Assembly: GCA_027486155.1 (NCBI GenBank)
Contig: JAIXPR010000329.1
Span: forward strand, 1-26,061
Direction: 5' to 3'
Length of the DNA: 26,061 nt
Source: Pseudomonadota bacterium
GTDB lineage: Bacteria; Bdellovibrionota_C; UBA2361; OMII01
Shown: piece after piece, positions 1 to 8,027 of the stretch
Position numbering within the stretch: position 1 is the first letter of the stretch
Layout of the letters: the number at the start of each line of letters is the position of its first letter
Made by a program: the position numbers and the translations under genes
Notes under the pieces: generated by a model
Databases searched by the model: none
Seen by the model: the letters and a program-made list of their open reading frames with translations, nothing else
What the model was told of the DNA's origin: nothing

Positions 1-1389
1 AAAAGAACTCGTTTTCTGAAGGTCTCGAAGTCCCGGATACAGGGAGGCGCCAAAAGAGTCCCCCCAAAGTACCACCAGTGGTCTTTGCGGCTCATAGCAA
101 TTGGCCGGATGCCGCGAGACCGAAAGAGACATGAGATGGCACGAGTCGCCACGCACCTCACGCAACCAATCGTCCAAGGAGCGCGTCTGGGTCAGGTATC
201 CAGCGTTTCTATTTACCCTGAGATACCGGACGAATCCATCAGATCTCCATACGAAGAAGCCAAGTAGTCCTATAGCGAATACAGCAAACGCCAACATACC
301 AGCAACTTTGTTGGTCGCGTGTCGTAATCGAATCGGTGTCTCAAGAAACGTGTACGTCATCCACGCGAGAGCAAGGCTCGATAAAACTATCGAACCTCCC
401 ACAAACGGTGAAATAGCCCCCATCAATTTGATGTTGGTAATAGAGAAGATTGGCCAGTGCCACAGGTAAAGCGGATAGCTGATCAGCCCAATCCCGACAA
501 ACACTCGAGAGCTTAAAACAAACCGATTAAAACAAGCAGAGGGCGGGCAATTCAGGACCAAAGCAGAACCGAGGGTCGGTAAAAGCGCCCACCATCCAGG
601 AAAAGCGGCTGAACGCTGGAGCACTACAAACGAAATCGCTAGCAACATGACACCTACGAGCGACGAGAGATCCGCGAGAGATCCGCGTAGCGGCCCTCGA
701 GTTCGCACTTTGTAGGCTACCATCGCTCCAACGAGCAGCTCCCATGCGCGAGAGAGCGGATTAAAGAAAGCCGATGCCGGTTCCTGCATGGTGAAAAACA
801 CGTTCACGCAGAAACTTCCTAGCGCCAAAACGATCGCGCACGTGAGGAATGGAGCTCGTAGCCGCCACATACCGAAGAGCAGAAGAGGCCAGACGAGGTA
901 AAATTGCTCCTCAATACTCAGCGACCATAGGTGAAGCAACGGCTTGTGCTCCGCCGCGATGTCGAAATACCCCCCTTCTCCCAGTAGGATAAAGTTGGAG
1001 GCGAAGAACGCTCCAGCTAACGTGTGTTTTCCGAGGCGAGCGAGTTCATCCGGATAAAGAGCGAGAAAACCAACCACAAGCGTGGCAATCAGGACTACGG
1101 CGAGAGCCGGAAAGATCCGCCGAATTCTTCGGGCATAGAAGTCGGCGACACTGAAGGTATTATCCGCGAGGCGATTCCAAATAATCCCGCTTATCAGAAA
1201 CCCCGAGATAACGAAGAAGATATCAACACCGACGAACCCCCCGGGCAGAACGGCGGGGAATACGTGGTACAGGACCACACTGGTGACCGCTATGGCACGA
1301 AGGCCATCGATGTCACGGCGGTATTGAGAGAGGGAAAAGCCGTCTCCTGTCGATGTCTTTTGCGAACCTCCGTGATGTATTGGCGGCAT
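1..1389 (-). CDS. Acyltransferase-3 / SGNH O-acyltransferase (OafA-like), 3' end cut by window edge
   Basis: An open frame of 463 codons runs from an ATG at 1389 to the left edge without a stop. An in-frame TAA at 1404-1402 and no other start between fix this start. The N-terminus carries acyltransferase-3 hallmarks: YRRDIDGLRAIAV, the histidine in VVLYHVFP, GGFVGVDIFFVISGFLI, RRIRRIFPAL, and SLSIEEQFYLVWPLLL near residue 150. About ten hydrophobic segments follow, then an extracytoplasmic part that reaches VVLWGDSFGASLYPGL. That is the first block of an SGNH domain, with the catalytic-type serine at about residue 445. Members of this family are usually about 600-700 residues and transfer acetyl or other acyl groups onto LPS O-antigen or other surface glycans. 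The GDSH block here reads GDSF. The specific acceptor cannot be told. The neighbouring GT9 gene is on the same strand but 400 bp upstream. Confidence 0.9.
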   Translation of the reverse strand, partial: MPPIHHGGSQKTSTGDGFSLSQYRRDIDGLRAIAVTSVVLYHVFPAVLPGGFVGVDIFFVISGFLISGIIWNRLADNTFSVADFYARRIRRIFPALAVVLIATLVVGFLALYPDELARLGKHTLAGAFFASNFILLGEGGYFDIAAEHKPLLHLWSLSIEEQFYLVWPLLLFGMWRLRAPFLTCAIVLALGSFCVNVFFTMQEPASAFFNPLSRAWELLVGAMVAYKVRTRGPLRGSLADLSSLVGVMLLAISFVVLQRSAAFPGWWALLPTLGSALVLNCPPSACFNRFVLSSRVFVGIGLISYPLYLWHWPIFSITNIKLMGAISPFVGGSIVLSSLALAWMTYTFLETPIRLRHATNKVAGMLAFAVFAIGLLGFFVWRSDGFVRYLRVNRNAGYLTQTRSLDDWLREVRGDSCHLMSLSVSRHPANCYEPQRPLVVLWGDSFGASLYPGLRDLQKTSSF

Positions 1390-1796
1390 GGCCCAGTCCG
1401 TTTAATGGCGATAGTTGGATGAGATGATAAGCTTTTCGAAATAGGCGCGCCTTGCGCGATGCTCTGGGAGCGCACCGTTTAGTGATTTTGCATCTTACAG
1501 GGCGACCCGATCAAGGGCGAAAAAGGCAATTCCCGATTGCTCGGCACCGATTGCGCAGTGCTGCCTTTGCTGTTCTTAGATGAGAGCCTACCTAGCAATG
1601 CAGATGATGCAGCAATCTGGTGCAACTGAGATTGGAGTAGTTCTCACCTGAAAATGTGATTGATGTTCCCATACATTATAAGGGACCCCAAAAAATTACT
1701 ACCGAGGCTGGCGGGGTTAACAGCGGTGCTTACTGGGAAAACACCAAGCAATCGTCGCCAGTCGGGGACCTACAACCTTAATCTCCCCTACATCTT
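1390..1796. other. Intergenic gap between acyltransferase and GT9 gene
   Basis: Both flanking genes read leftwards, so this 407-bp gap holds the 3' flank of the GT9 gene and the 5' region of the acyltransferase. I see no convincing gene. Short frames here lack recognisable protein character. The only structure I can point to is a weak minus-strand hairpin followed by a T-run at 1520-1540, listed separately. I did not find a convincing -35/-10 pair for the acyltransferase. Confidence 0.5.
1520..1540 (-). terminator. Weak candidate intrinsic terminator after the GT9 gene
   Basis: On the minus strand GCAAT, loop CGGGA, ATTGC is followed by C and then five T. The stem is only 5 bp, so this is a marginal call. 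It lies about 260 bp downstream of the GT9 stop and ahead of the acyltransferase start. Confidence 0.25.
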
Positions 1797-3089
1797 TCAA
1801 GGAGTGGATGACTCATCCTCTGAGCTCGACAATCGCACCGATTGCCGCTGCCAATAGCCAAGAACGGGATGCGAGCTGGTAGGATTGAACAGCCTAAGAG
1901 TCATCTCTGGACTCTCAATGCGAAGTAATGTGCACATCGCTTTGAGAACCCTCGCAGGCTCGATACGTTTGAGGCATTGATTGTCATCTCCACAGGGAGG
2001 CACATCCGTAGCATGGGTACAGGGCGAACAATAGATCGGTTGATAGAGCGCGATGTGCCTTCCGCCCGGAGGGCTATAGTTACCTGGGTGTGTTGGCCCC
2101 CAGAGTGATACGGTAGGCACTCCGAGGTTACGGGCAACATGCATCGGCCCAGAATCGTTGGTCACGAAAACATCGAAGCGCTTCATGAGGGCGCAAAAAG
2201 CCGAGGACGAAAGCTTTCCAGCTATGTTGTAGACGGGATACGGATTCGAGACACAGCCCTGCCGCACCTGCTCTGCGATCTCCCACTCCGAGGCAGCCCC
2301 GCAAATCAGCACAACGAAGTCATGCCCCTTCGGGATATTTTCTATCAGTTTTGAAAAATAGTGAGGAGGCCATCGACGCTCCGGTCGTAAATCACTCGCG
2401 TTCGGATTTATGCCTATCAGTCGTGAGATAGACGACCATCCCAACCCCTTGAGGAACGCCAGCATCTCCTGCTCGGCGTCATTCGAGATAACCAGCGGCG
2501 GGTCGGCCGCCTCGGGCAATGCCAAAGCCCGCCGCAGTTGCTCATAGGCCTTTCCAACGTAACGAACGGGATTCCAGAAGACCAGGTGCGTGTAGAGTCC
2601 ACGTCTAAATCGACTCGTGATGCCCGCAAACCCAGCTCTATCTCGACCAAGAGTCAGCGCGCTGATTACGGACGAATATTTAGAGTGGAACTCCAAATCA
2701 ATCACGAGATCGATCGGGTTGCGCCAACACCACACAACAAGTTTTAAGGTATCCACAATCAGGTGGGTAATGGAGTCGTCCCTAACCACCACTACCCTAT
2801 CAACATCTGAATACATCCTTACAACCGGCGCTACACCGGGGAACGTGGCGAAGTAAATGTGCGTGTCGGGATATTTCTTTCGCACAGCTGCGATTAAAAA
2901 CGAGCTGCGGACAACGCTGCCCAATCCCAAGAACTTGAGGAACAAGACACCTCGAGGGGCGACGCTAAGCGAGTGGTCTCTGTGCCAAACGAGAGCGATA
3001 ACTCGCGCCATCGCGTTGAGACACCACGCCAGAGGTCCACCGACGTAGTGGTCGAACAACAATTTTTGATTAAACCGAAAAGATAACAC
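1797..3089 (-). CDS. Glycosyltransferase family 9 (heptosyltransferase-like)
   Basis: 430 residues from a GTG start at 3089. GT9 enzymes have a GT-B fold and transfer heptose or a related sugar from an ADP-sugar during LPS core or surface-glycan synthesis at the cytoplasmic face of the inner membrane. The N-terminal Rossmann half begins at about residue 45 (GVLFLKFLGLGSVVRSSFLI, the family's glycine-rich first loop). The C-terminal half has RLIGINPNAS, then RRWPPHYFSKLI, and the diagnostic nucleotide-sugar motif VFVTNDSGPMHVARNLGVPT near residues 310-330, followed by SLWGPTHPGNY. A preceding segment of about 45 residues (FDHYVGGPLAWCLNAMARVIALVW) is hydrophobic or amphipathic, fits a longer GT9 subgroup and supports the upstream GTG. 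The C-terminus has a Cys-rich stretch (CSPCTHATDVPPCGDDNQC) seen in some GT9 proteins. Shine-Dalgarno support is weak. The sugar and acceptor are not predictable here. Confidence 0.88.
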   Translation of the reverse strand: MLSFRFNQKLLFDHYVGGPLAWCLNAMARVIALVWHRDHSLSVAPRGVLFLKFLGLGSVVRSSFLIAAVRKKYPDTHIYFATFPGVAPVVRMYSDVDRVVVVRDDSITHLIVDTLKLVVWCWRNPIDLVIDLEFHSKYSSVISALTLGRDRAGFAGITSRFRRGLYTHLVFWNPVRYVGKAYEQLRRALALPEAADPPLVISNDAEQEMLAFLKGLGWSSISRLIGINPNASDLRPERRWPPHYFSKLIENIPKGHDFVVLICGAASEWEIAEQVRQGCVSNPYPVYNIAGKLSSSAFCALMKRFDVFVTNDSGPMHVARNLGVPTVSLWGPTHPGNYSPPGGRHIALYQPIYCSPCTHATDVPPCGDDNQCLKRIEPARVLKAMCTLLRIESPEMTLRLFNPTSSHPVLGYWQRQSVRLSSSEDESSTP

Positions 3090-3480
3090 AGAACCAGCAA
3101 CTTACCCGTCTAGTACCCTCGAAAGGCTAGCACTCCGATACTCCTCCGACAACGAGTTTAAATGTACGGTAACCCGTCTACGGTCAGACCCCTCGCCACT
3201 CAACGCCCCTTCGTACTATCTGAGGGCATCGACTACATGCCATGGCGGTCACACAACTACTTGCCTGGTACCGCCCCACGCTTGAATCCCCCGGGTTCAG
3301 TCGCTTCCAAGCGGTGATGTAGAACGAGCCGCCAGGTATGCGACCGGCGGCACATCTGTCATTTAGAACGTTTTGAGGTCGAAATTTTCTTGCTAACGTC
3401 ACCCAGATCGAACGTGCCCGTCCGTTCTCCCCTTGTAGGGAAAGGTGACGGCTTGCCTCATTATGTAGGTTTCCTCGGTG
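3090..3480. other. Divergent intergenic gap between GT9 and GT-C genes
   Basis: The flanking genes are divergent, so both 5' regions lie in this 391-bp gap. A GC-rich hairpin is visible: GCCGCC at 3328-3333 pairs with GGCGGC at 3346-3351 around a 12-nt loop. The 9-mer ACCCGTCTA occurs twice (3104-3112 and 3172-3180). I see no tRNA, no convincing small gene and no strong sigma70 promoter. The size would allow a leader RNA or a decayed gene, but nothing shows either. Confidence 0.4.
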
Positions 3481-5334
3481 ATGGAATCATCTTTCGGACA
3501 CTATATGCTACGTAGAATGAACCCGGATGGGTTCGCTTGGGAAACAGGTATGACTAACCTATTCGTTTATCAGCTTCTCTACGTGGCACTTCTGTACCTC
3601 GTGCTCTCAGCACTCCTAGGCGGATTACGCAAACGCAGCCGCGTCCCAAACAATCCCTCATGGTATCTGACGCTGGGCGCAACCCTCGCGTTCTGCACAG
3701 CAGCCTGCCTACCGCTTATGAGCCGAGCGCTCTCGTCCTCGTCTCTTATGCTCCCCTGGGAGTGCGAAACGGTGATACATCAATTTGAAAAAAAAAAAAA
3801 AAACCAAAGCATCCCTGATTTCGCGCAGGAGTCTTTGCAACGGAATCCCGGACTTCTCTCTACCAGCGGCCATTCGCTGTTATACGGCATTCCAACGTTC
3901 GCGATCTTTAAAACGTTGGGCTGGAATACAACTTCTTTACGTTTGGCTTCGTACATCTTGGGGCTGGCGAGCCTGATTCTAGGGTTCGTAACGATCCGAG
4001 CGCTTTTCAACACCGGTGTCGCGCTCATATTTACAACGATACTCGCGACCAATCCGCTCCTTATTTACTACATGGGCTATGGAGTTTCTCAAACTGCAAC
4101 GGTTTGCGGCTTCTTTGCGGCCCTTGCCCTCACTGTCCATGCTCTGAACAGCTCATCACGAACACGCATCCTCTGGGCCGCGCTGGCTGGGGTGCTACTT
4201 TTTATGGCGACCTTTAATTATGCGCCCGCGCGTATCTTCGTCATCGCGACCATCGTATTTCTCGCGCTCTACGCGAGTTCGGTAGTAAGAATCCCCGATT
4301 CGAGCGGTCCGTCACGGATGGCGGCTGTCTTTATCATCATCCTAGCGACAGGTCTCTACTTCGCTGAGAAACGAATAAATCCCTTAAGTGACTTTACAAC
4401 CGTCCGGGGTGAACAAGCGTTTGTCATGCTCAATCATCGAGATCAGTTGGAGTACTACCTGAAAAACGACCCCGCAGTTACGCCTCTACCTCCTGGCCCC
4501 GTACCCTTCGGAATAAAAGTAAAGTTCCTTCTGGCTGTCGTTTCAGAGCGTGCGCGCGAGTTTATCAATCATTATTCCCCCCTGAATCAACTACACACCT
4601 ACCACGCCCGGGGAAGGCAGCACGGTGACGGATTTAGACCGTATCAAAGCGCACTTATCATTCCCGTTATCATCGGACTTATCGCCGGAATCCGAACATG
4701 GAGGACCCGCGCCTCCCTTCTCCTTTTTTGTTTATTTTTCATAGGACTTGCCCCGCTCCTTCTCACAAATCGCGTGGACAATCACAGATCGTTCCTTCTG
4801 CTCTTTCCGCTTACAGCGTGGGCCGCAAACGGGGCGTGGATTTTACTGCAGCAACTTCGTGGCGGCTGGCTCTCGGAGCTTCACGCAGGGATTATTTGGA
4901 GCGTTGCTACCGTGGCGATGATACTTAACGCGTGGTTCTTTATGGGCACTCCCGATCCCGTGGACGAAGGAACCGAAAAATTACTAGCTCGCTCCAGCTC
5001 GTACATCGATTCGGGCGCAACCGTCATTCCTACTATGCTCAGCTGCCAAAACCACGCCATGCTCAAGCTTAAGCTCGCGGAGGCAAAGCGAGTAGCGAAA
5101 GATGGGTCAGTTACTCTATGGCCTATTGCGGTAGGAGAGCAACTAATCGACGGACGTTTTCGGACAGACTCGCCAGAACTCTTAAGAATCATCGAAAGCG
5201 CCGCGAACACCCCTGTGGTGATAGTATCCGGCTCCCCACTGAACAAATTCAATGAATGGGTTCAACAATCCCCGCTACAATCAACAGAGGAGCGTGAGGG
5301 TCAATTTAGCTTCACGAAGTTAACGAAGAGGTAG
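3481..5334 (+). CDS. Polytopic GT-C / PMT-like membrane glycosyltransferase, with A16 tract
   Basis: 617 residues from ATG 3481 (a GTG lies just before, and an ATG at 3547 is an alternative start). About ten to eleven hydrophobic segments precede a C-terminal hydrophilic domain of about 130 residues. Between the first two membrane segments and the third is an extracytoplasmic loop with acidic residues (LPWECETVIHQFE), then SGHSLLYGIPTFAIFKTLG. This resembles the first-loop and HxPLYY region of the PMT/ArnT-type GT-C families, which use polyprenyl-phosphate sugars on the periplasmic side. I infer a role in glycan or lipid glycosylation; the substrate is unknown. The gene stands alone on the plus strand between minus-strand genes. 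At 3788-3803 the coding strand has 16 consecutive A (encoding EKKKKN), where slippage could shift the frame. The frame as given is intact and homologous-looking on both sides. Confidence 0.8.
   Translation: MESSFGHYMLRRMNPDGFAWETGMTNLFVYQLLYVALLYLVLSALLGGLRKRSRVPNNPSWYLTLGATLAFCTAACLPLMSRALSSSSLMLPWECETVIHQFEKKKKNQSIPDFAQESLQRNPGLLSTSGHSLLYGIPTFAIFKTLGWNTTSLRLASYILGLASLILGFVTIRALFNTGVALIFTTILATNPLLIYYMGYGVSQTATVCGFFAALALTVHALNSSSRTRILWAALAGVLLFMATFNYAPARIFVIATIVFLALYASSVVRIPDSSGPSRMAAVFIIILATGLYFAEKRINPLSDFTTVRGEQAFVMLNHRDQLEYYLKNDPAVTPLPPGPVPFGIKVKFLLAVVSERAREFINHYSPLNQLHTYHARGRQHGDGFRPYQSALIIPVIIGLIAGIRTWRTRASLLLFCLFFIGLAPLLLTNRVDNHRSFLLLFPLTAWAANGAWILLQQLRGGWLSELHAGIIWSVATVAMILNAWFFMGTPDPVDEGTEKLLARSSSYIDSGATVIPTMLSCQNHAMLKLKLAEAKRVAKDGSVTLWPIAVGEQLIDGRFRTDSPELLRIIESAANTPVVIVSGSPLNKFNEWVQQSPLQSTEEREGQFSFTKLTKR
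3788..3803 (+). repeat. A16 homopolymer inside the GT-C coding sequence
   Basis: Sixteen consecutive A residues follow GAATTT-type coding context. They read GAA, four AAA, then AAC in frame. They lie in the first extracytoplasmic loop, at about codons 103-108 of the gene starting at 3481. Runs of this length are known slippage sites for DNA and RNA polymerases. Confidence 0.95.
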
Positions 5335-5400
5335 CTAGCGCATCCCCCGTTTATTATCCCTCGGTACTCGCCACGCCGACCCTAGTGAACTGGCACGAGG

Positions 5401-5634
5401 TCAGAAAGGAGAGCGCCGCGCCTCGACTTCACACCAACCGACCAAAGGCATGGAGCCCACACACTGAAGCGAATCATGCTGAGAATTCGCGAGGGTGAAT
5501 CCAAAAATAGAGACGCTTACACCGCTCAACATCTCCCCGTGCGTCGTGGAGTCTCTCCAACATGAATCCACCGCGACGCGCTCAAATACCACCGTACCGG
5601 AAGCTTCAATTAGCCCGCCATCCAAAAACATCAC
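5401..5634 (-). CDS. Doubtful 77-residue hypothetical ORF in a 399-bp gap
   Basis: This is the only frame of note between the convergent GT-C genes (gap 5335-5733). It opens at ATG 5634 with a second ATG-like context just upstream (CAGGTG before the ATG), and an in-frame TAA lies 18 nt upstream of it. The product has alternating hydrophobic and polar residues (GTVVFERVAVDSCW, GVSVSIFGFTLANS) that look beta-strand-like, with three Cys and no membrane segment. I do not recognise it. It could be a small gene, the remnant of a longer decayed gene, or chance. A short hairpin (TCATGG/CCATGA, 5667-5683) lies just upstream. No terminator is evident for the plus-strand GT-C gene ending at 5334. Confidence 0.25.
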   Translation of the reverse strand: MMFLDGGLIEASGTVVFERVAVDSCWRDSTTHGEMLSGVSVSIFGFTLANSQHDSLQCVGSMPLVGWCEVEARRSPF

Positions 5635-5733
5635 CTGAAAGAGCTGCCCTTAGGTAGAAACTCTCGTCATGGCGACACCATGATAGTCAGCTCAGATACT
5701 CGGGATTCAGCGAATCCCCCCTACTTATGGCAT

Positions 5734-7614
5734 TTAGTTTGCTCTCCACACCTGCTCTACGTACGAGACATTGGCGTAATATCTCCAACCCGCGCCTTCA
5801 AGCTCCTGACGTAGTCTCTCGCTCGGTATCTCAGCGCAAAATGGTCCTAACCGGCTCCGGTATAATGGGCCGAACCGAGACACGGGAGTATCAAGGGCCA
5901 CGCCTATCCAGTGCGAACGGCTCTTTAACGAAACCAACCAATCCCGGTAGGTCACTCCTTCAGGTGGACAATCGATATATGCGAAACGCCACCTACCTTG
6001 ACGCCCTGACGCAAAGGCCTCCGTCGCGAGCCCTCGCGAAAAGATGAGCAAAGGCTCACCCGCCATAACCTCTCCAACCTTTCGGTATGGCTCTATCTCC
6101 TCTTTGTAATTTGGCGTCCATTTGGATATTCCCTGTCCCCTAAGGTAATCGAACGAGACCCACGTCGACGCGAGTACCAAGGCCCCAACCAGCACCGGAT
6201 TTCGAGCTCCCCGAGCCCCCCAAAGGACCGCGAAAAGAGCGCTCGAGAGAAGAGCGAATCGAGTAGCACCCAAATTAAGGCTCATCGGGGAGGTGACACT
6301 GCAAAAGAGCCCCACAAACAGCACAAGCACACGGATTCGGTATCCCCGCTTTACGGCCATAAGAAGCCACGGCAGTAACAGAAGCGGAAAGATACCACTC
6401 CGATTTTCCCCTGAATGAATTTGAGGAAACCACCTCGGAGTCAGCCCCAGCCATTCATAGATCTCTTTGAGCTTTAAAAACCCAAACACCGCGTCACGAT
6501 TATCCTTTGGGACAAGTATCAAAGGCTCAACGCTCCATGTGACCGTATGGCTCAGGGTGGTCAAAGCGACCTCCTTGACGGGGCGTCCATAGGCGCTCAG
6601 CCGTTGTCCCTGCTCTCCGCCATGAAAACTACCGAAAGCGGCATAGACCGGGCCGTATGAGAGGAGAAAGCAGAGAACGGCGAACACGCCTCCCAAAAGC
6701 GAGCGTCGAACGATGCCCGGTGTTCGCCAAAGCTCCCGTAACCGAGGAACGAAGAGCACGATCGAGATAGGAATCGCCGCGAACAACACATACGCCTTAG
6801 CGGCTACACCTAAACCGATCAGAGCGAGATACACACAGATGCCGTAACTGAGGGAACGGGAGCTCAAAAATAGAGCCACTCCAGCGAGAACCGGAAATGC
6901 CGCGGCCATGTCCGTGTTCACCTCGTTAATTCGGAGGCCCACCGAAGGAAATGAGAGGAAGGCGATCGCCCCCAACAGAGCCCCTCTGGCGCCTATCCCA
7001 AACGCGACCTGAATAATGTAGAGCGCTACCGCGGCACCGATGCTGTCCACCATGCTCACCCACGCGGCCCCAAGCCACCCGCATCCTAAAAAGATCGTCG
7101 GCTGCAGCTCAGCATCACCACCCAACGGCAACCCAATGTGGTGCCAATTCGCGGTTCGCCAGGCCGCGAAATTGCCCTGATCAAACCATAGAAGAGCTCG
7201 GGTGATATGGTAGCCCACGCTGTCGAAGTGAATAGCTCCGATCGTCCAATCATTAACCCACTGCCAATAAAATGAGACGACGGTCAAGACACACGCCGCG
7301 CCAATGAAGGGATCTCCCCAACCCGGTTTATACCTAATAGATAGGATGGATCTTCCGAGGGTGCTCAAACCGCGCAGCGAAAACCACGCGGTTACACCCA
7401 CAAGGGAGAGAAACCCCATTCGGTACGGGAGCGCACGAAGGACCTCAAGGTGACCAAGCCCCATCGTGAGGAGGAAAAGACTAACCTGATAGGAGGTCAA
7501 TCCGGCCAGCACAACCCACGCGAAGCCCCGATGGGGTATGCTGCGCGCGAAACTCAAGATAAAGAGAAAGGGAAGCGCTACGTGAAGAATTCGGTAAAAT
7601 TCGCAAGCATCCAT
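5734..7614 (-). CDS. Large polytopic GT-C-like membrane protein
   Basis: 626 residues from ATG 7614. About twelve hydrophobic segments are followed by a C-terminal soluble part of roughly 120 residues. After the third or fourth segment there is a loop with IHFDSVGYHITRALLWFDQG and then NWHHIGLPLGGDAELQPTIF. This resembles the Asp/His-containing first loop of polyprenyl-phosphate-sugar-dependent GT-C enzymes (typical pattern D-S-x-x-YH). I infer a membrane glycosyltransferase or a close structural relative; donor and acceptor are unknown. It ends convergently with the 77-residue frame and the GT-C gene to the left. It lies 151 nt downstream of xseB on the same strand, separated by two hairpins, so co-transcription with xseAB is uncertain. 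No clear Shine-Dalgarno precedes the start. It is a different sequence from the 3481-5334 protein. Confidence 0.75.
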   Translation of the reverse strand: MDACEFYRILHVALPFLFILSFARSIPHRGFAWVVLAGLTSYQVSLFLLTMGLGHLEVLRALPYRMGFLSLVGVTAWFSLRGLSTLGRSILSIRYKPGWGDPFIGAACVLTVVSFYWQWVNDWTIGAIHFDSVGYHITRALLWFDQGNFAAWRTANWHHIGLPLGGDAELQPTIFLGCGWLGAAWVSMVDSIGAAVALYIIQVAFGIGARGALLGAIAFLSFPSVGLRINEVNTDMAAAFPVLAGVALFLSSRSLSYGICVYLALIGLGVAAKAYVLFAAIPISIVLFVPRLRELWRTPGIVRRSLLGGVFAVLCFLLSYGPVYAAFGSFHGGEQGQRLSAYGRPVKEVALTTLSHTVTWSVEPLILVPKDNRDAVFGFLKLKEIYEWLGLTPRWFPQIHSGENRSGIFPLLLLPWLLMAVKRGYRIRVLVLFVGLFCSVTSPMSLNLGATRFALLSSALFAVLWGARGARNPVLVGALVLASTWVSFDYLRGQGISKWTPNYKEEIEPYRKVGEVMAGEPLLIFSRGLATEAFASGRQGRWRFAYIDCPPEGVTYRDWLVSLKSRSHWIGVALDTPVSRFGPLYRSRLGPFCAEIPSERLRQELEGAGWRYYANVSYVEQVWRAN

Positions 7615-7686
7615 GATGAGAGAAGACTACAAATCAACCGTAGAGCTGAAAAGGTAGTAATAACTAAACAACGCGGCAAGTCTGTA

Positions 7687-7715
7687 GCGGATAAGAGACC
7701 TCCATCCTTATCCGC
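7687..7715 (-). other. 9-bp perfect hairpin between xseB and the GT-C gene
   Basis: GCGGATAAG (7687-7695) and CTTATCCGC (7707-7715) are perfect inverted repeats around an 11-nt loop. On the transcribed (minus) strand no T-run follows, so a classical intrinsic terminator is not clear. It may stabilise the xseAB 3' end or attenuate read-through into the GT-C gene. Confidence 0.5.
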
Positions 7716-7733
7716 GACGAATTTCCCCGAATT

Positions 7734-7759
7734 CCCGCTCACTCCCCACCACGAGCGGG
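7734..7759 (-). other. 7-bp hairpin immediately after xseB
   Basis: CCCGCTC (7734-7740) pairs with GAGCGGG (7753-7759) around a 12-nt loop. It begins 6 nt after the xseB stop on the minus strand. No T-rich tail follows. Together with the hairpin at 7687-7715 it makes a two-stem 3' structure. Confidence 0.5.
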
Positions 7760-7765
7760 TGACGT

Positions 7766-8023
7766 TTACGCCTGATTCAATACCCGCAACTTCTCCTCCG
7801 CCCCTGAGAGAAGTTGTCGAAGGTGCTTAATGAGCGCCGTTCCATGTTCGTAGGAGCCGATCGCTCTATCAAGCGGCAAGGAGCCACTCTCAACAGAGGT
7901 CACCACCTCCTCCAATAACTTGAGCGCCTGCTCAAAACTCAAAGCCCCAACCTGCGACTCTGAAACCTCACCACTCAATAGCGCTTCCAGCGTTACCAAG
8001 ACCTCTTTTCCCGCCTTTGCCAT
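7766..8023 (-). CDS. xseB: Exodeoxyribonuclease VII small subunit
   Basis: 85 residues. The core ALSFEQALKLLEEVVTSVESG, then LPLDRAIGSYEHGTALIKHL and LLSGAEEKLRVL, match the two-helix XseB family, including the SLPL turn between helices. XseB binds in several copies to the coiled-coil arm of XseA to form exonuclease VII, which degrades single-stranded DNA from both ends into oligonucleotides. The family is usually about 60-85 residues. This one has an N-terminal extension of about 28 residues before the core (MAKAGKEVLVTLEALLSGEV). The gene begins 4 nt after the xseA stop, so the pair is certainly co-transcribed and probably translationally coupled. Confidence 0.95.
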   Translation of the reverse strand: MAKAGKEVLVTLEALLSGEVSESQVGALSFEQALKLLEEVVTSVESGSLPLDRAIGSYEHGTALIKHLRQLLSGAEEKLRVLNQA

Positions 8024-8027
8024 CTCT

